Assembly: GCF_964340395.1 (NCBI RefSeq)
Contig: NC_135550.1
Coordinates: 27,696,176-27,760,175, forward strand
Length of the DNA stretch: 64,000 nucleotides
Direction: 5' to 3'
DNA from: Glandiceps talaboti
Lineage: Eukaryota > Hemichordata > Enteropneusta > Spengelidae
Shown: piece by piece, positions 12,601 through 27,500 of the stretch
Layout of the letters: the number at the start of each line of letters is the position of its first letter
Position numbering within the stretch: position 1 is the first letter of the stretch
Position numbers and translations under genes: made by a program
The notes under the pieces: model-generated
What the model was told of the DNA's origin: nothing
Databases searched by the model: none
The model's input: only the letters and a program-made list of their open reading frames with translations

Positions 12601-15600
12601 AGTCCCTAGTACAGGTAACCACAGGACAGTCCCTAGTACAGGTAACCACAGGATAGTCCCTAGTACAGGTAACCACAGGACAGTCCCTAGTACAGGTAAC
12701 CACATTACAGTCCCTAGTACAGGTAACCACAGGACAGTCCCTAGTACAGGTAACCACAGGATAGTCCCTAGTACAGGTAACCACAGGTTTATCCACCTCT
12801 AAATTTCTTACCAACACTTTTACAGACAATATCATGCCAATGATTTAATTTCAATTCTTCAAGTTTTTGCTCTACTGTTTTGTTATTGTTATATTCAAAT
12901 CATTTCCTTGAAATAAGCCAACTGAGGTGCAAGACCATTTGGAAATTCAAATCATTTTTATTCTCTCATCAAAGATAACTCAATTCTTCAAAATGCTGTT
13001 TACGTTCTTACTCCATGGCAACAAATAAAGTTGATAAAAAATGTTTCTATTCCAGCCCAACTTGTATTCAGTACTATTTGTATTCACAATCTCAACTTCC
13101 AAGTACACACTGGAAATTTTTTTCACAACAAACTTTTGTATGTGGTACACTTCAAATAGACTGAATACCTAGTCTGTCCACTGGTGACAAATATTGAATG
13201 TGGTAACCCTAAAGTGGCTGTATATGGAATCTGTCCACAGGGTGACAAAATATTGTATGTTGTAATCTTAAAGTGTCTGGATACCTAGTCCGTCCACTGG
13301 GTGACAAAATATTGTATGTTATAACCTTTAAGTGGTTGAAAACTGAGGAGGTCCATTGGGTGATGATGCATGGTGTAGTAAAGACAATAAAAACAACAAG
13401 TCGTGTGGCAGTCGAGGAATAGTCAAACTAATGTGCTAAAAGTTACAGATACAGTGGCTTTAGAACAGTACTAAATCAAATCAGTGAGTCTTTTCTAGGA
13501 TGACATGTCTTATACAGGAAGGTGTGAGGATGTATTTCTTGCAGGTGGACAAATTTGTTGGTGTAAATCATGAAGTGTTTATGACTGTAAACCACAGTGG
13601 AGATGTACTAACTACACAGTTGTATTTAGTCAGCACAATGGCATCTATCTAGTAGACAACATTAGTAACACAGCATAGGATATGTACTGTAGGATTGACA
13701 TTATGTAGTATGACTGCAGGGCAGGGATGTAGTTCCATCATCGTGTATGTTTTTCCTCTGTAAAGTGATCACAGTTGTAGTCAGCAGTACAAATCATCAC
13801 TGTTATGCTCCAAGGAGAGCCTAGACTGTCCTTACATGCAGGACAGAGTTTCATAGTAGATAGTGTAAGCATAGACATACCATAAACATTGACTTTTTAA
13901 TTAGTGGTAGTTTTCTTAGCAAACTTTGACACACACTTTCCAAATTGTCGGGATGTTTCAGTAATTTATTTGGAATGTATCAATCAACTCTGAATACACT
14001 TGACATTGAGTATCACTGTTTTTACATCTGACAATTTGATGCCGGTACTAACGCAATACAGTGTATTACTATATATAGGTATGACACAACAATATACACA
14101 CTTACAAGTTTTCTTGTGAAATCTTGACTAGGTAAACCCAATTCAGGGCCAGTATTCTGTATGGTGTTTAGAAATCTATTTTACAGACAATGTGTGCATA
14201 AAAATGTTGTTGGTTATACTCATCCGGCATTTCTAAAGATGAAACTTTATACTTGAAACCATAAAGTACAAATAATGTGGCAACACAAGATTATAAAAAT
14301 TCCACTTTTATTAAATCTGCATGTTTTCCAAATTATCATTTTTACAAAAACCTGATTAAGTTGAGACTATATATTAGTCTAAGCAGGCAGTTCATTATTT
14401 ATCTTTGATACATTTCTAAACTTATAAATTTGGACTTTCAGAGATTAATATTCAGGTACATACTGGTGGCAAGGAAGAAATACTTCGCTTAACATACACA
14501 CAATTGTATGTAATACATCAGGGAAAACTTGGAGTGCTAAAGCATGATGGCATGTTCTTTGAAAATGGTGGACATTTAATCTGCTAAGTATTAGATATAT
14601 GTGGTATCAGACATGCGGCATCTTAATATTATCTGTCTCCGAGTACTTTCAACTGCCACATCTTTGTGGGGCAAATAAGAATTAGCTGTGTGTAAAATAA
14701 GGATGGTAGTCTTGACCTGTGAACTGGTATTGTGTGTCCATCTCATCAGAGTCAACATTTCTGAAATTGTTCCCTGTCATCAGATATTCCAAATTGCCTG
14801 TGGTGGGTGCAAACAGAGAACAGGCCGGTGTAGATAGATGCTTCGTTGATAGATGTAAACTGCAGTCTGTAGTTGTTATTAGGTCACTCAGACCCAAAGT
14901 TGGCAACAGATGATGGTTGGATTTCACATACATAAGACTTTGATATCCAGTATCATGAAAACAAATCATTTTGAAAAAAAAATGGAAAGGAATTCTTGTT
15001 TTTCAATGACTTTTTCGACAAAATTCTACACAATTTTCACTAGGATTACAGAAAAGTCTTTTTCTATCTAAAGAGTTCGTTTTGGAAAAACAAAAGTGTT
15101 AAATTCTCCATCCAATAACACCCTAATTATTCCTGTGTTGGAGCGAAAATGTCAGCCATCGTGACACTTCACATTCCTACAAGAGTTTCATATTATCTTT
15201 CATGACACAAAAGATTGCAAAATATCCCTAAACTGTATGTGCCGTAGGTTGAATTGAAAACTATCGATGTGAACAGTTTTGTGGCATTCAAAATCAGAAG
15301 GCCGTATCGTGACAAAAAGAGAGAGAATCACAGACAAATGAAACGACTTGCAAAGAATAACTGCAATAATGAGGACATTAACAGTATATTTCTAAGCTAT
15401 CAAAGAACACATATTCACAGGTAACTCTTGGCAGTAAAAAAAGTGAAAAGCCTATTGAAAGATTTTATGGGTGGTTAGAACAAAGACTTTATTGCCTCTA
15501 CTCTTGACAATAACATGTTTTTTGTAGCTAGTAAACTCATTTGTTTCTCTGGAGTTGTCTGGTTTTCTATAGCTTCTCAACCGCTTGCGTACCAAGGTTT

Positions 15601-18600
15601 GGCTATGCATTCCGAATGGCCTACAGCAAATGTGTACTTTTACTTTTTTCACATTTTTGTTTGCTAAAAAATTCAACGTTTCATTCGGGTTTCACTTTGT
15701 ACAGCTACATCAATAGATTAGCATAGTCCACCTCTCTGTTTACCATACCTGTGAACAATTTAACACATACATTGTTTATTCTGCAAGGTACCTAGATTTT
15801 GATTAACAACACTGCAACTGACTAAACATTTCACATATCTTAGTTGAATTCATATATATGTGTAATGACTTAATGGACATGAACTCCCTATAATTTTCTT
15901 TTGTCACAGTAAAAGAAAGATTCATATTCTCATTAAAAAAAGAATAATCATAATTTTAAAAATATATTACGAATTTTGTTTTGTAATTATTTTTGGATAT
16001 CGTACATTTGAAGCTAGAAAATTGGTAGTATTACCGTACGGTGAGTGAAGTGTGCATTGTCTTGCTGTACATGGTAATACCTGTGATGGCTGGTTGTTGT
16101 TGTTGTATTCAGGTTTTGCACCCATTGGATGAAGTAATCCTGACACAAAATAGCTTTAATGTAGACTTTTTCTCTGCAGCACAATTATTTCCCTTGTTCA
16201 TTTTGATGACTGGCAAACTATTGTCTATTTTTGTACATAATGACAAAAAAAATGAAAAATGCTCCTCACTTTTGATGGTGGTGATCCATCAAATGTTTTT
16301 GTATTTCCAAACCCGTGTATTATCCATCTAAGTCCCCATCTTTGTGTCAAGAACACACCCGGAAAAGCTCTAAATTGACTCAAATCTCCCTTTTGTAATT
16401 AGCTTTGCAATTCTTTTCTTGGCATATTTTCAGCGATTAGAAAGTTTTTCTCTTTTCCTTCCTGATGGGATAGAAATAAATACTTCCTGGTGAGTACCGG
16501 GTTCACGCAAATGAGGGCAGATTGATTTAATGAAATCTGCCAGCATGGATTTGTTGGACAAGTGATTTCTTGAGCTTACCCTGGCAGATGATACAGGGAT
16601 GTTCTGATAAGACAAGACAAGACAAGACAATGAAAATATACCCTCTATGCTATATATGACTCAGGATTATCAGAACTGGTTCATTTTTTTGGGTAATACC
16701 AATTACAACAGGAAATACATCATGATACTTCAGCATCTATTCTTTCAAAGCTTGGAATTAAGCAGTCAGCAGTCAGTTAATGTTACCGGTACCAACAAAT
16801 TTTGAGTAGTTTTTTGACATTTGAGTTAAATATGCATAAAGTCATACAATCTGATATGGATTGGAATCAAAAATATTTTGTGAACATTTGAAATTATTTC
16901 TGAGCAAAAAAATTGGTTGAAATGAGTGTCATCTAATATGAGACATAATAATGCATGCCATGTTGGTGAAAATGAATATCTTGGTGACGAACAAAAAGGT
17001 TTTAGTTGGATAATTAGACAGTATGCAATCACATCTTACATAATTTATGCAAATTGATAAACATTACACCTCTACATCTTATATTCTATCAAATTCTTAT
17101 CATAACTTTTCACAAATTTCATTTCATTTTATTTCATCACTTTATATGACTTCATATCTGTATATTTGACATCTACATTTCTAACCATCAGGAGAGTAAT
17201 ATTCACTATTTATGTTGTTTTAATATCAAGGTTGACTGCTGTCTTGAAGATAAATTTCACTGGAAATAAAAGTTCTATAAATTCACTCCAAACTTTGCCA
17301 TATGAAAACTTGTTATTTTGTGGGTTTTTTTGTGTGATTTTATACTGTACATTTTGAATAAATTATTTATAGTTTGTTTGTTATCACTTTACGTTGTTCG
17401 TGTTGATAAATATGTATGTATGTAGGTTGTAGTTCTTGTTCCTGATGTCAAAATATGTATCAACCACAATATTTTAAAAGAATTGATAGCGAAAAGCACT
17501 GAAAGGTATATATTTTCTCCAGCTATCTCTGTTATTTTTCTACACTGTATGAAGAAGACAGTTAAAATTAGACTGGTAAATAAGAATGTAGGTTTGTCTA
17601 CTCTCAAATTAGTAAAGTTTGCTAAGTACTTGTAAATGTCTACTAGCTGCAAAGCCATGTCTATCACTACTTCATTCCAGACACTTTCTACCATCAAAAC
17701 AGTCACAAAAACACTCCTTCTACATCACGTACGTGCTGACAGACTTGACCGATGACGGGAATACCGAAATGGCGACGAGAGGAAAAGGAACCTTGACACA
17801 AGTTATCACTTTGTGTTTGTATACACCAAACTATTCCTAGATTGTGTGATCTAGAATACCACATACAAACATCTCTGTGTTTATTGCCAACTTGACCTTG
17901 GTAATGCAACATTTGGGGCACAGAAATGAGGTTCGGATGGGGATGGTCTAGTTGCAGATGTCACATTCCTTTGTCTTGTGCCGACCACATGGGAAGTGGT
18001 GATGAGTGACAAATAGTGCAGAACCGTTTTGTATAACCATATTAATACTAATCCCTTTATCCCTATTACTGACTACGTGTATGTTTCATTTTTTTGTAGG
18101 CTGCAATACTATCGGAATTACCCAATTTATCATGATATATGGATCCACATGTTGGATATCTACATAAATAGGGTCACTTATGGTCTGAAAAGTAATCTAC
18201 AATTATTCAACACAATGAGACAAAATCATTTTACTAAACGTTTGGGAGAGAATTAGTGAAATACCTGGCAGAAAATAAAACAGCACTGTAACTAAGAATG
18301 TCTGAATGATGAGGTATCTTAGTTGGTCAGTTTTGGATTCATCTTTCCTTTTGATTCCATGTGGAGAATACAAGATGTTGTGAAATAATCTGTATGAAAT
18401 GATGTTGGCCTTTTCTAGTGAAGAGGTAGTCATAGGTAATGGTCATATCATACTGGACTAAATACCACATCACGTTATCACATGCTAATAAGGTGGTTAC
18501 ATGGTAGTTCTGGTAAGCATGGTAGTCCTAGTAAGTCTGGTGGTTACATGGTAGTCCTGGTAAATCTGGTGGTTACAGGGTAGTCCTGGTAAATCTGGTG

Positions 18601-21600
18601 GTTACATGGTAAGTTCTGGTAAGTCTGGTGGTTACATGGTATCCCTGGTAAGTCTGGTGGTTACATGGTAGCCATAGTAAGTCTGGTGGTTACATTGTAT
18701 GATTTGATACTACTCAGAAGGTATCAGTTCTTTCTGCATATTCATACATTCTAGTATGTTTTTTTCTATTTCAAATACATACAGTCAAGTACTACAAGTT
18801 ACAATCAGTTTCAAGTTTGAAATTTCAAGAAACTGAATTTTCTTTGACTTTTAATACTTATCTTCATTTCTGTAACTTCCCGAAGCAAATATGATTATTC
18901 CTAAATTCCATCTAAATAAATTAGTAATTATTGCAGTCAATCAGTCTATATCAATAGTCTTAGTAGTTTGCTATATGTACTTGGACTTCAGACAACACAA
19001 AGAACAGGTTAATTGACTCTTTATCAAGCATTAAACAAGTCCACAGGAGCAAATGTGTTAATCTTTCATTCAAGTAATAGAATGTAAACACAAAAAAATA
19101 CAATTATTCACAACATTCTTTTACAATAAAATCATTTTGAGTATTATGCTAGTAACTTAAAAAGAAACAAAATTCTACAACTTTTTCTCCATCAAAATTG
19201 GGTTGGCAAAATCACCACTTGGCAAGGCATGCAATGATATACATTATGACACCCATCGATACAAAAAATGGTTATCGACAACAGAAACTATTTTTTTAAA
19301 AACAACAGATAACACAGCATAAAAATATGTGTATATGTTATATCACATTATTTTAGGATACAGGATAGAGTTGGTTAACATAGCACAAATTCATAACATC
19401 TTTCATTGAAAATCTGTTTGCTGAAGTGCAACAGATGTAAATTTAAACCACAGATTGTGAAACCAATGTTTTGTGTGTCAAATAAAAGGGATTATAGGTT
19501 TTATGGCGGCAAATAAACTGATTATATCATCGGCCACAAATATTTATTCAAGGTTAGCATTCTTTTGTTGTCATTGATCTTTTGTTGGGATCATCACTGC
19601 CATTCAGGCTCAATATTTCTAAGTAAATTTATGGATACCGTGGAACAGTTTGAAAAGAGGATACAGCAGAAAGGGAAATTTAATTACAGCAATTTCTAAA
19701 ATTCAATAGGAGTTTGTTTTCTTTCTAAACTGCTTTGATATTTCAGAAAAGTTTGAGTTGATTGAGACAGGAGGAACTCCTGCTGTCTTCTGGTGTTTGA
19801 TTATCAAGTTTTATCGGTAACAGAAATTGAAGCCGATTGTGAAGGTCTAACAAATGATATGAAAGTCTCAGGTTTTCACAACTATCATACACACACACTG
19901 CAAGGTTCCAGCGATACCCTCAGGCACATCATTTTTTGTTACATAGAAAGAAAGCCTCATGTTATTGGTCTGGATATTTCCAGATTAAAATGCATGGGGA
20001 AAGTGTTTTTGTTTTTATTTCAATAAGAAATGAATACACTTCTTTTTTATTCCGGTTTTATAGCTTTCTGTTTCACGATATCTTAGCCAACAGAATCTAG
20101 TTTCAAATACAACATTTCAGAATTTGACCATGGGAGGGCGCTATGCAGCTCGGCCTCGCCAGGCTGGACCTGTCAACTCAATTCTGATACTAACTATGAC
20201 CATAGCAACTGATGCATGCATCATATCATTTAATTTAACAGCTCAGAGATCAAAAGGAAAAGTCAGATAAAAATTTGATGAAATCTTGACACAAACCTGT
20301 TCTGGTAGCTCCAAAATTGATCTTTGAGGTAAGTGTTATGACTGTATTCATCTCCAAAAGACGCTTTACTTTCAATCCAATTGACAACGTATCCGTCCAC
20401 AGCTGAGCAATGCAAGATATAAAATGATTTCATAATATGAAAACTAAGAAATCTTTATCAACTTGCCTTGTTTTGTGAGATAAGATAAATGAATGCAATA
20501 TAAAGGTGTATGCTAACCCCCCCCCCCCCCCCCCCTCACAAAAAGCTGGAAAAAAAAACTGTTGGAATAATAAAGAGTGACTTCCAGGGGTGGTGTGAGA
20601 AAGGTCTCATGTTGAGTGATTTCACACTTCTTACTTGCCTTTCATTTGTTGCGATACTGCCGAGGTACATGTTGTGACCCGGCTGACATCAAAAGATAAG
20701 TCGAGTCACTTTGTCTCAGACAGTTGGCCAACAGTCGGCAAAGGTTATCACCCTACAGATAATATAAATGCAATCTACCACCAACTCAGAAAACTCATTA
20801 GAGTCCTGATCAGATATACACAGACTTACCGATGGGCACCTCTAATTTAATATCAGGCGTTTTATCATATCCACGACTTCTCATGTCATCTTCACCTGCG
20901 AGGAAATCAAAATGCACAAAAGAATCATAAAAGTGTCATTAGAAGAACAGCTTGCACTTTGAAAATGTAAAAAAAAAAGTCAGTGAATGACACACAGGTA
21001 GCAAAACTGTTTCAATAAACTTCATGACAGTTTCTTCCCTTAGCCTTAAAATTTTCCATATTTTACAACCTGGCTGTGAGTCTTAATGCCTATGTTTTGG
21101 TCCATGTTATGTTCACTACAGTGCCATTAGCCAGAAGAAGATTCCATCCATTTTCTGAATTCACTAAAATGGTCAGATGTATTCAAAATTTTAATTTTTT
21201 TTTTACTTTTTACAATATCAAAATACAGCTGTCACCAAATTTGGAATGATTTGGAATGCTGTGAATCTTTAATATGTCAACTGAATCAGTTCATATTAAA
21301 AGTTAGGGATGGGGTAATCTCTATTTGCCTTCCCTACTTTTCCGAAAAAAATCCTCTTAAATAGACTATGACACTTTTTCTCTATTTGAAGGCAAAGGTC
21401 AAACGCAGATTGACTTTGAGGTGCATAAACATCAATTATAGATATATCTGGTGAGGCAGTATTCTGGATGTGTAAAGATGAAGTAAGAGTGATTTGGAAC
21501 ACCGATTATTAATTACTATCAACTAAACACTCTTACTGTCATGTCAAAACTTATCATTTCATGAAAAACAGGGAGAAGAAAAATCGTCATTAAATAAATG

Positions 21601-24264
21601 TGTAATGTGCACCCTATCATCTATTTGACTAGTGAAAATGAATTTACTGATGACAGTTTGTCTAGTAATTACCTTTCTGAGTTTAATAGAGATGATTAAA
21701 GAGAGAGATTTGAACAGAGTATAGAAGTATTAGTGATGACTTGCTGCAACTGTGACATAACCAGCTTTGACAAAATGAATGACCAGAATTAGTGCAGAGT
21801 AATTGACTTCTGCTTTTAGTTGAGCAAACAGGGTGAAGTGGCACAACTTTCATCCACATTAATAAAGTTGTCTGTAATAGTGAGAAGTGTCAGCTGACTG
21901 GTTTGCTGCTTTGCAATGAATTAACACGGTCACAAAATGACTACTTAGCATTGTCAATTTAGTTTAATCGGCTTATCCAGGATGGTTCGACCCAAAAATT
22001 TATCAAAATTCAGGAAAAAGTGACTTATTCAGATGCCAGATTCCCTTTAAGCAGCTGACCAGAATGCAATTCAATGTAAGTATCTCAAAATAAAAAATAA
22101 ACATTTACTCTAGTTGTCTGATAAAAAATTACTGCTAATAAGTTCAAAAATACAAAACTGTTGATATAAAACTCCACTCCCCTTTAATACTATATCCATA
22201 TATGACTGTAAGTCATTTTAATTGTTGTATAAAAATGATCATTCCCCAAAAAATAAAATAAAAAATTTGGCAAACTCAATTAGAATTTGATGAAGACTAT
22301 ATAGACACTAGGATATATGAAATAGTCCTGGATAAATATATAGACTATTATATAATCAGTGAACCGACAATTAACTCATTTATACTGAGCACTCAATAAA
22401 GCCTTTAATCAGTTCATGATCATTACAGTTACTGATCATTAGCATAATTAGACAATTAATTATAGCAGTCTGGGTGATTTATTGCTGATTAACCATATAT
22501 AATATGTAATAAGCTGATGAGGTCAATCTCAAGGTCATCTCTGATGAGCTGAGAAAATGCATTTGCAGGGGTTATTTAGTTATGAAATTTTAGTCATCAT
22601 AAATAATGAAGATAAGATTGGATGTAGCCAGTACTAAGCAACTGAGTAACGATAGCAATGGGAGTAACAGAGAATCATAATGTCAGAAATTATCTAGTTG
22701 ATTCTCACTTCATGAAATCATTAATGTGCCTTTTCTGTCTTGCTGTCAATTGGATAGAAATGCTAAGTTCTAGACTACATGCATCATTTGTGAAACAACT
22801 TATTGTTTTATCGTTTTTTTCAGAAAGCATTTACACATGCCTATACAGAGACACAAATACATGCACAGACAGACAGAAAAACAGACAGACAGACAGACAG
22901 ATGGACACACACACACACATACATACATACATACATACATACATACATACATACATACATACATACATACATACATACATACATACATACATACATACAT
23001 ACATACATACATACATACATACATACATGCATACATACATACATACATACATACATACATACATACATACATACATACATAGTATACAGTGATGGAGGTA
23101 TGTTGTCAACTGTGAATAGTTCAACTGTTCTTGTTAACTTGATAACCTGACTTTCCTGTGTAAAGCGGATACTTCCTTTATCAAGTTTCATAAACATTCC
23201 TACATTTTGTTTATACTTGTGAATGTCCCTCCACCTGCCACACCATCCACCATCACATATCAGGATGTAAAACAACACACAGAAAGATAAAAAATGAAAT
23301 TAAAAAATGCCTTATTAATATTATATAATAAAACATGCATATTTCATTTATCTCATTCCTAACACCAACTACTAACTTTATATGTATATTTAATTTTCAA
23401 TTTCCATACCAGATAAAACTTGTAATTATTATATTTTCTTGTTACATATTTCAGTTCAGAAAACATTAACATAATATTTTACTGAAGACGACATGTACTG
23501 ACAATGGATGGGTAAAAATTATCAATTTTATAAATGAATATTACATTTGTAATCTTCAAGCAATTCTCTACAGATGAACGTGACGCAATATAATATTATT
23601 TCTATGAAAACAGTAAACTGATATCAACATTTGCTGGTAGTATTTTCCAGAACAACACAGGTTGAAATGTCAAAATATTTAAGAGCGATATGACATCAAA
23701 AAAATTATATTTTGAATGGTTTTCACAATAATTCAAAATGAAACAAATCATACTGGAGTAAGGTTGGCAAATTAAGGTTGGCATAACAATATGAATAGTG
23801 TCATGTACAAAATATGTCTAATAATGGTCCATTCACCAAACACACCATCGGCAATAACTCTCATTTCAATAATTTATTGCATTGTACCTAATAGTGATAA
23901 TTTAATATCAAGGCAACCTGCGTTATGAAAATTAATTGTCAATATTACATTTCGGTGCTTGGAAAGCTTGAAAATTTCTATTTGCTTTATTAACTGGGTG
24001 ATAACATTGTGTCTCACCTTTTGATCTCTTTGTCAAATTCTGTACAATTATTTATCTGTAGAGAAATATGCAATAACTATACGTCAACAGGAATATACTA
24101 GGATGGATATGAAATGTGTGGACTTCACAATGCGCATGAACGTAGCCAGTGCAGTGAGATGGAAACATTGCTTTGGAGACATTTGTTCAGGGTTTGAATA
24201 AGTTGTCAGTGAACTGGGGAAGAGGGGATAGGCAGACAGACAAAGACTACAGACGTAGATATAC

Positions 24265-24301
<37 letters not shown>

Positions 24302-24443
24302 TATATACGTACATACGTACGTACGTAATATACATACACATATACATACATATATGCATGCATGCATACATAGATACGTACATACATACATACATACATA
24401 CATACATACATGCATATATATATACACACATACATACATATAT

Positions 24444-24537
<94 letters not shown>

Positions 24538-27500
24538 GACAGGGAGCCAGAGAAAGACAAAGAGAGACATACACAGTCAGATAGACAGACAGACAGACGA
24601 CATCAAAAAGGTACTAATCCAAACAGCTACATGAACATCTATGGATGGAAAGATATTAGACATTTTTAACATAATGAACAGAACAGAAAATAGGTTTAGA
24701 GTTTCAAACCTATACAATCTGCCAGCACAGTAAAGAGAACACAATTCAAGTACTACTGAAAACCCTACATTTCATTTGTATTTTCAGCTTGGGAAAGTCT
24801 TTCACCATATGGTTGGGTTCCTGTTCATCACAACATGTTTTATAAACTATGCATAGTATGTAGTTGTAGTGATGTACAATGAGATTACATCTGCTCTATC
24901 ATCAGCCAAATATTGTACCATTTTGTAAGGGGTAGGGTGGGGTGGGGAGGAGGGGGTGGGGGCGTCTAAGTATCATGCCCACAAAGTATCCTTTGGATGT
25001 AACCAACATTAATGTACCACATTAATAGGTTAACTTTCTTTTATCTCTTTCAGATTATTCCAACATACTATTACAGTTGACTATGGAAAAATGATGGAAA
25101 AGAGATGAAAGACAGGGACAGAGAGCTGATAGATTTCATTTACATACAAATGACAAGTAAAACTGTAATGGATGGCAAAAACATAGTACATTAAAGAACA
25201 ACCAAACAAACAAATAGAAAATATTACTTGTCTACAGGTATCACTCTCCTGGATACCAAATTCAATGATGGAAAAATACAAAGAGAGAAAAATTTCTGTG
25301 GCTGGAAGCATTTTCAGGAACAATTGGAGATAAGCAATTAATGGCATTAAACGCTGTCGTGTAGGAAATATGTGGGTTGACATTGATGGAGTACAGACTG
25401 ATTTTGGTTTATCCAACTCTTGTATTGATCAAAGCAGTGTATACAATAAAACTCACGCTAGCTACCAAAACTTGTCCATTTACTTTTACATGGCTGGCGG
25501 TCAATTTTAGCATAACAAAAGATCTTTAGTTTAGTCTATGGGTTTCAACTTTGTGTAAATGTACTATTGCTTATTACTCTATAATGATAGCGATTATCCA
25601 ATATACCACCTTTTCATTTGATTCCTGAATTTGGGAATAATCAAATTGGCGGCATCCGTCAATTCATTACAGGACCTGGCCATGGTAATTGAAATTGACT
25701 GCACTTATTTATCATTTTATTTGTCATTTGGTATCCTATAGGTGCAAGACTAATTGTCTGTATAATACTAAAAATATTTTTTTAAAAATGAGGAGATCAT
25801 GGCTGTGTTTTAGCTGCACAAAGCAATATGCATATATGTATAAAGTTGATTCTTCTCTAATTATGGCATATCAGTGCCTTTTGCCAAAATGAAGCATTTG
25901 TGTAGTCTTTTGTTTATGGAAGTCTTTGATGGATTGGTTTTAGTAGCAGTCAAAGGTTGCACCAGCTGCTGACAGGCCCACACAATAGATACGGAAGATA
26001 TCATATACAGTAAAAACAAATGAATGAACCAGATTTCATTTCCTGTCTTTATTGGATGCAAAATTTGCACTTCCTTCATTTCTGCTCAAATTTGGCGGCG
26101 CTTTGTCTCTAAAATTGCATGCATAAATCATATATTATATTACCTTATTAAGTTGATGAATTGTAATTAATGATTTCACAAAGCACATACTGGCTAAATT
26201 TTTCAATTTACCAGACATATCCTGCTGAGGTTAATATCTTGTTTCATACATGTAGTAAGTCTCTATTATTTGTTTCATCTTTCACTTTGTATGCAACCAA
26301 AATATAGGAAACAACGAGAAATGGATATCATAGTGTCTCCTTCTGTACCTTCCTTTGATATTAAATAATTTTTGTTAGCATTATTTTGTTAATTAGTGTG
26401 TACTCGTGTGTAATAAAATGCAAGAATGATTGTTGTCAAATAACTTTCCATCGGACATAAGGAAAGATTTAGCAGTAAACAAAATGACAATTTTTTATAT
26501 GTTTTGGTTACTTCAATTTTCAATATATACCAAACAGAACTTTCTTGCTCATTGCATATTTGGTGAGAATTATGGACATTGAATAATAAGTGAGGAGAGT
26601 GAGGGTAGGGGTGACAGTGGGGGTAAATGTGAGAGGGTGGGGTGACAGTGGGGGTAAAGGTGAGAGGGTTGGGTAACAGTGGGTAAAGGTGAGAGGGTGG
26701 GAGTGACAGTGGGTAAAGGTGAGAGGGTGGGGTGACAGTGGGGGTAAAGGTGAGAGGGTGGGGGTAACAGTTGGGGTAAAGATGAGAGGGTGGGGTGACA
26801 GTGGGGGTAATGGTGAGAGGGTGGGAGTGACAGTGGGTAAAGGTGAGAGGGTGGGGTGACAGTGGGGGTAAAGGTGAGAGGGTGGGGGTAACAGTGGGGT
26901 AAAGGTGAGAGGGTGGGGTGACTGTGGGTAAAGGTGAGAGGGTGGGGTGACAGTCGGGATAAAGGTGAGGGTGGGATGACAATGTGGGTAAAGGTGAGAG
27001 GGTGGGGGTGACAGTGGGGGTAAAGGTGAGAGGAGGATATAGTATGGAATGAAGACGAATTAGATTTTTCCTTGTTTTCATAGGTATGTCTTTCTTCCTT
27101 ATTTGGTACAAAAACAAACATAAGATCTTAATATGAAAAATTGAAATTGAAGCAAGTACCAAAGTCTGGTCACTGTCTTTGCATGATCTCAGGGTAAAAT
27201 AGCTTTGGAGCTATCATCAGGCACAATTATCAGAGTATCATTTGAATACTAATTTTGTGTGTCCATAGGGTTGAAAGTACTGAACTAATGTTAATTTTCT
27301 GGGAATCACGATCAAAGAGATATTGATATCAGTATTAATTATAAGAAGGCCTAAAATAATAATGGGATGAAAAATGGTTTCATCAAAACGCTCTTTTTAA
27401 TTTGCATATCACTACTGCAACACCTTTTAATACTTCACTATTATGTAAAGAGAGTTGAAAATACAAATCCATTATATCTAGTCCAAGCTAAATTACATGG

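Larger units (their letters stand above)
6603..20296 (-). other. CDIN1 intron 10
   Basis: 13.7 kb. Holds the degenerate 107-bp repeat at 10.0 kb, linked 46-bp and 43-bp arrays (10.56-11.33 kb), the 27-bp array (11.95-12.79 kb), a roughly 59-bp array (13.13-13.37 kb) and a 29-bp array (18.49-18.70 kb). Nothing is recognised in 6.6-10.0 kb beyond A/T tracts. 13.4-18.4 kb is ordinary intron with a homeodomain-rich patch near 16.5 kb. No nested gene is seen. Confidence 0.85.

Noticed and set aside
11792-12835. ORFs of 347 (minus), 269 (minus) and 181 (plus) codons
   Set aside because: Produced by the 27-bp repeat, which is open in several frames on both strands. No start context, splice pattern or known domain.
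14682-14969. 95-codon minus-strand ORF that looks mildly coding-like
   Set aside because: At this stop-codon frequency several ORFs this long are expected by chance in 64 kb. No domain recognised; it could be an unrecognised alternative exon, but I cannot support that.
22658-23278. His-Thr-Tyr-Ile and Met-Tyr-Val-Cys ORFs; similar ones at 24084-24669, 39225-39786 and 59167-59458
   Set aside because: Simple-repeat translations.
26389-27162. 257- and 183-codon Pro/Thr/His-rich ORFs on the minus strand
   Set aside because: Translation of the G-rich minisatellite; flanks are intron-like.
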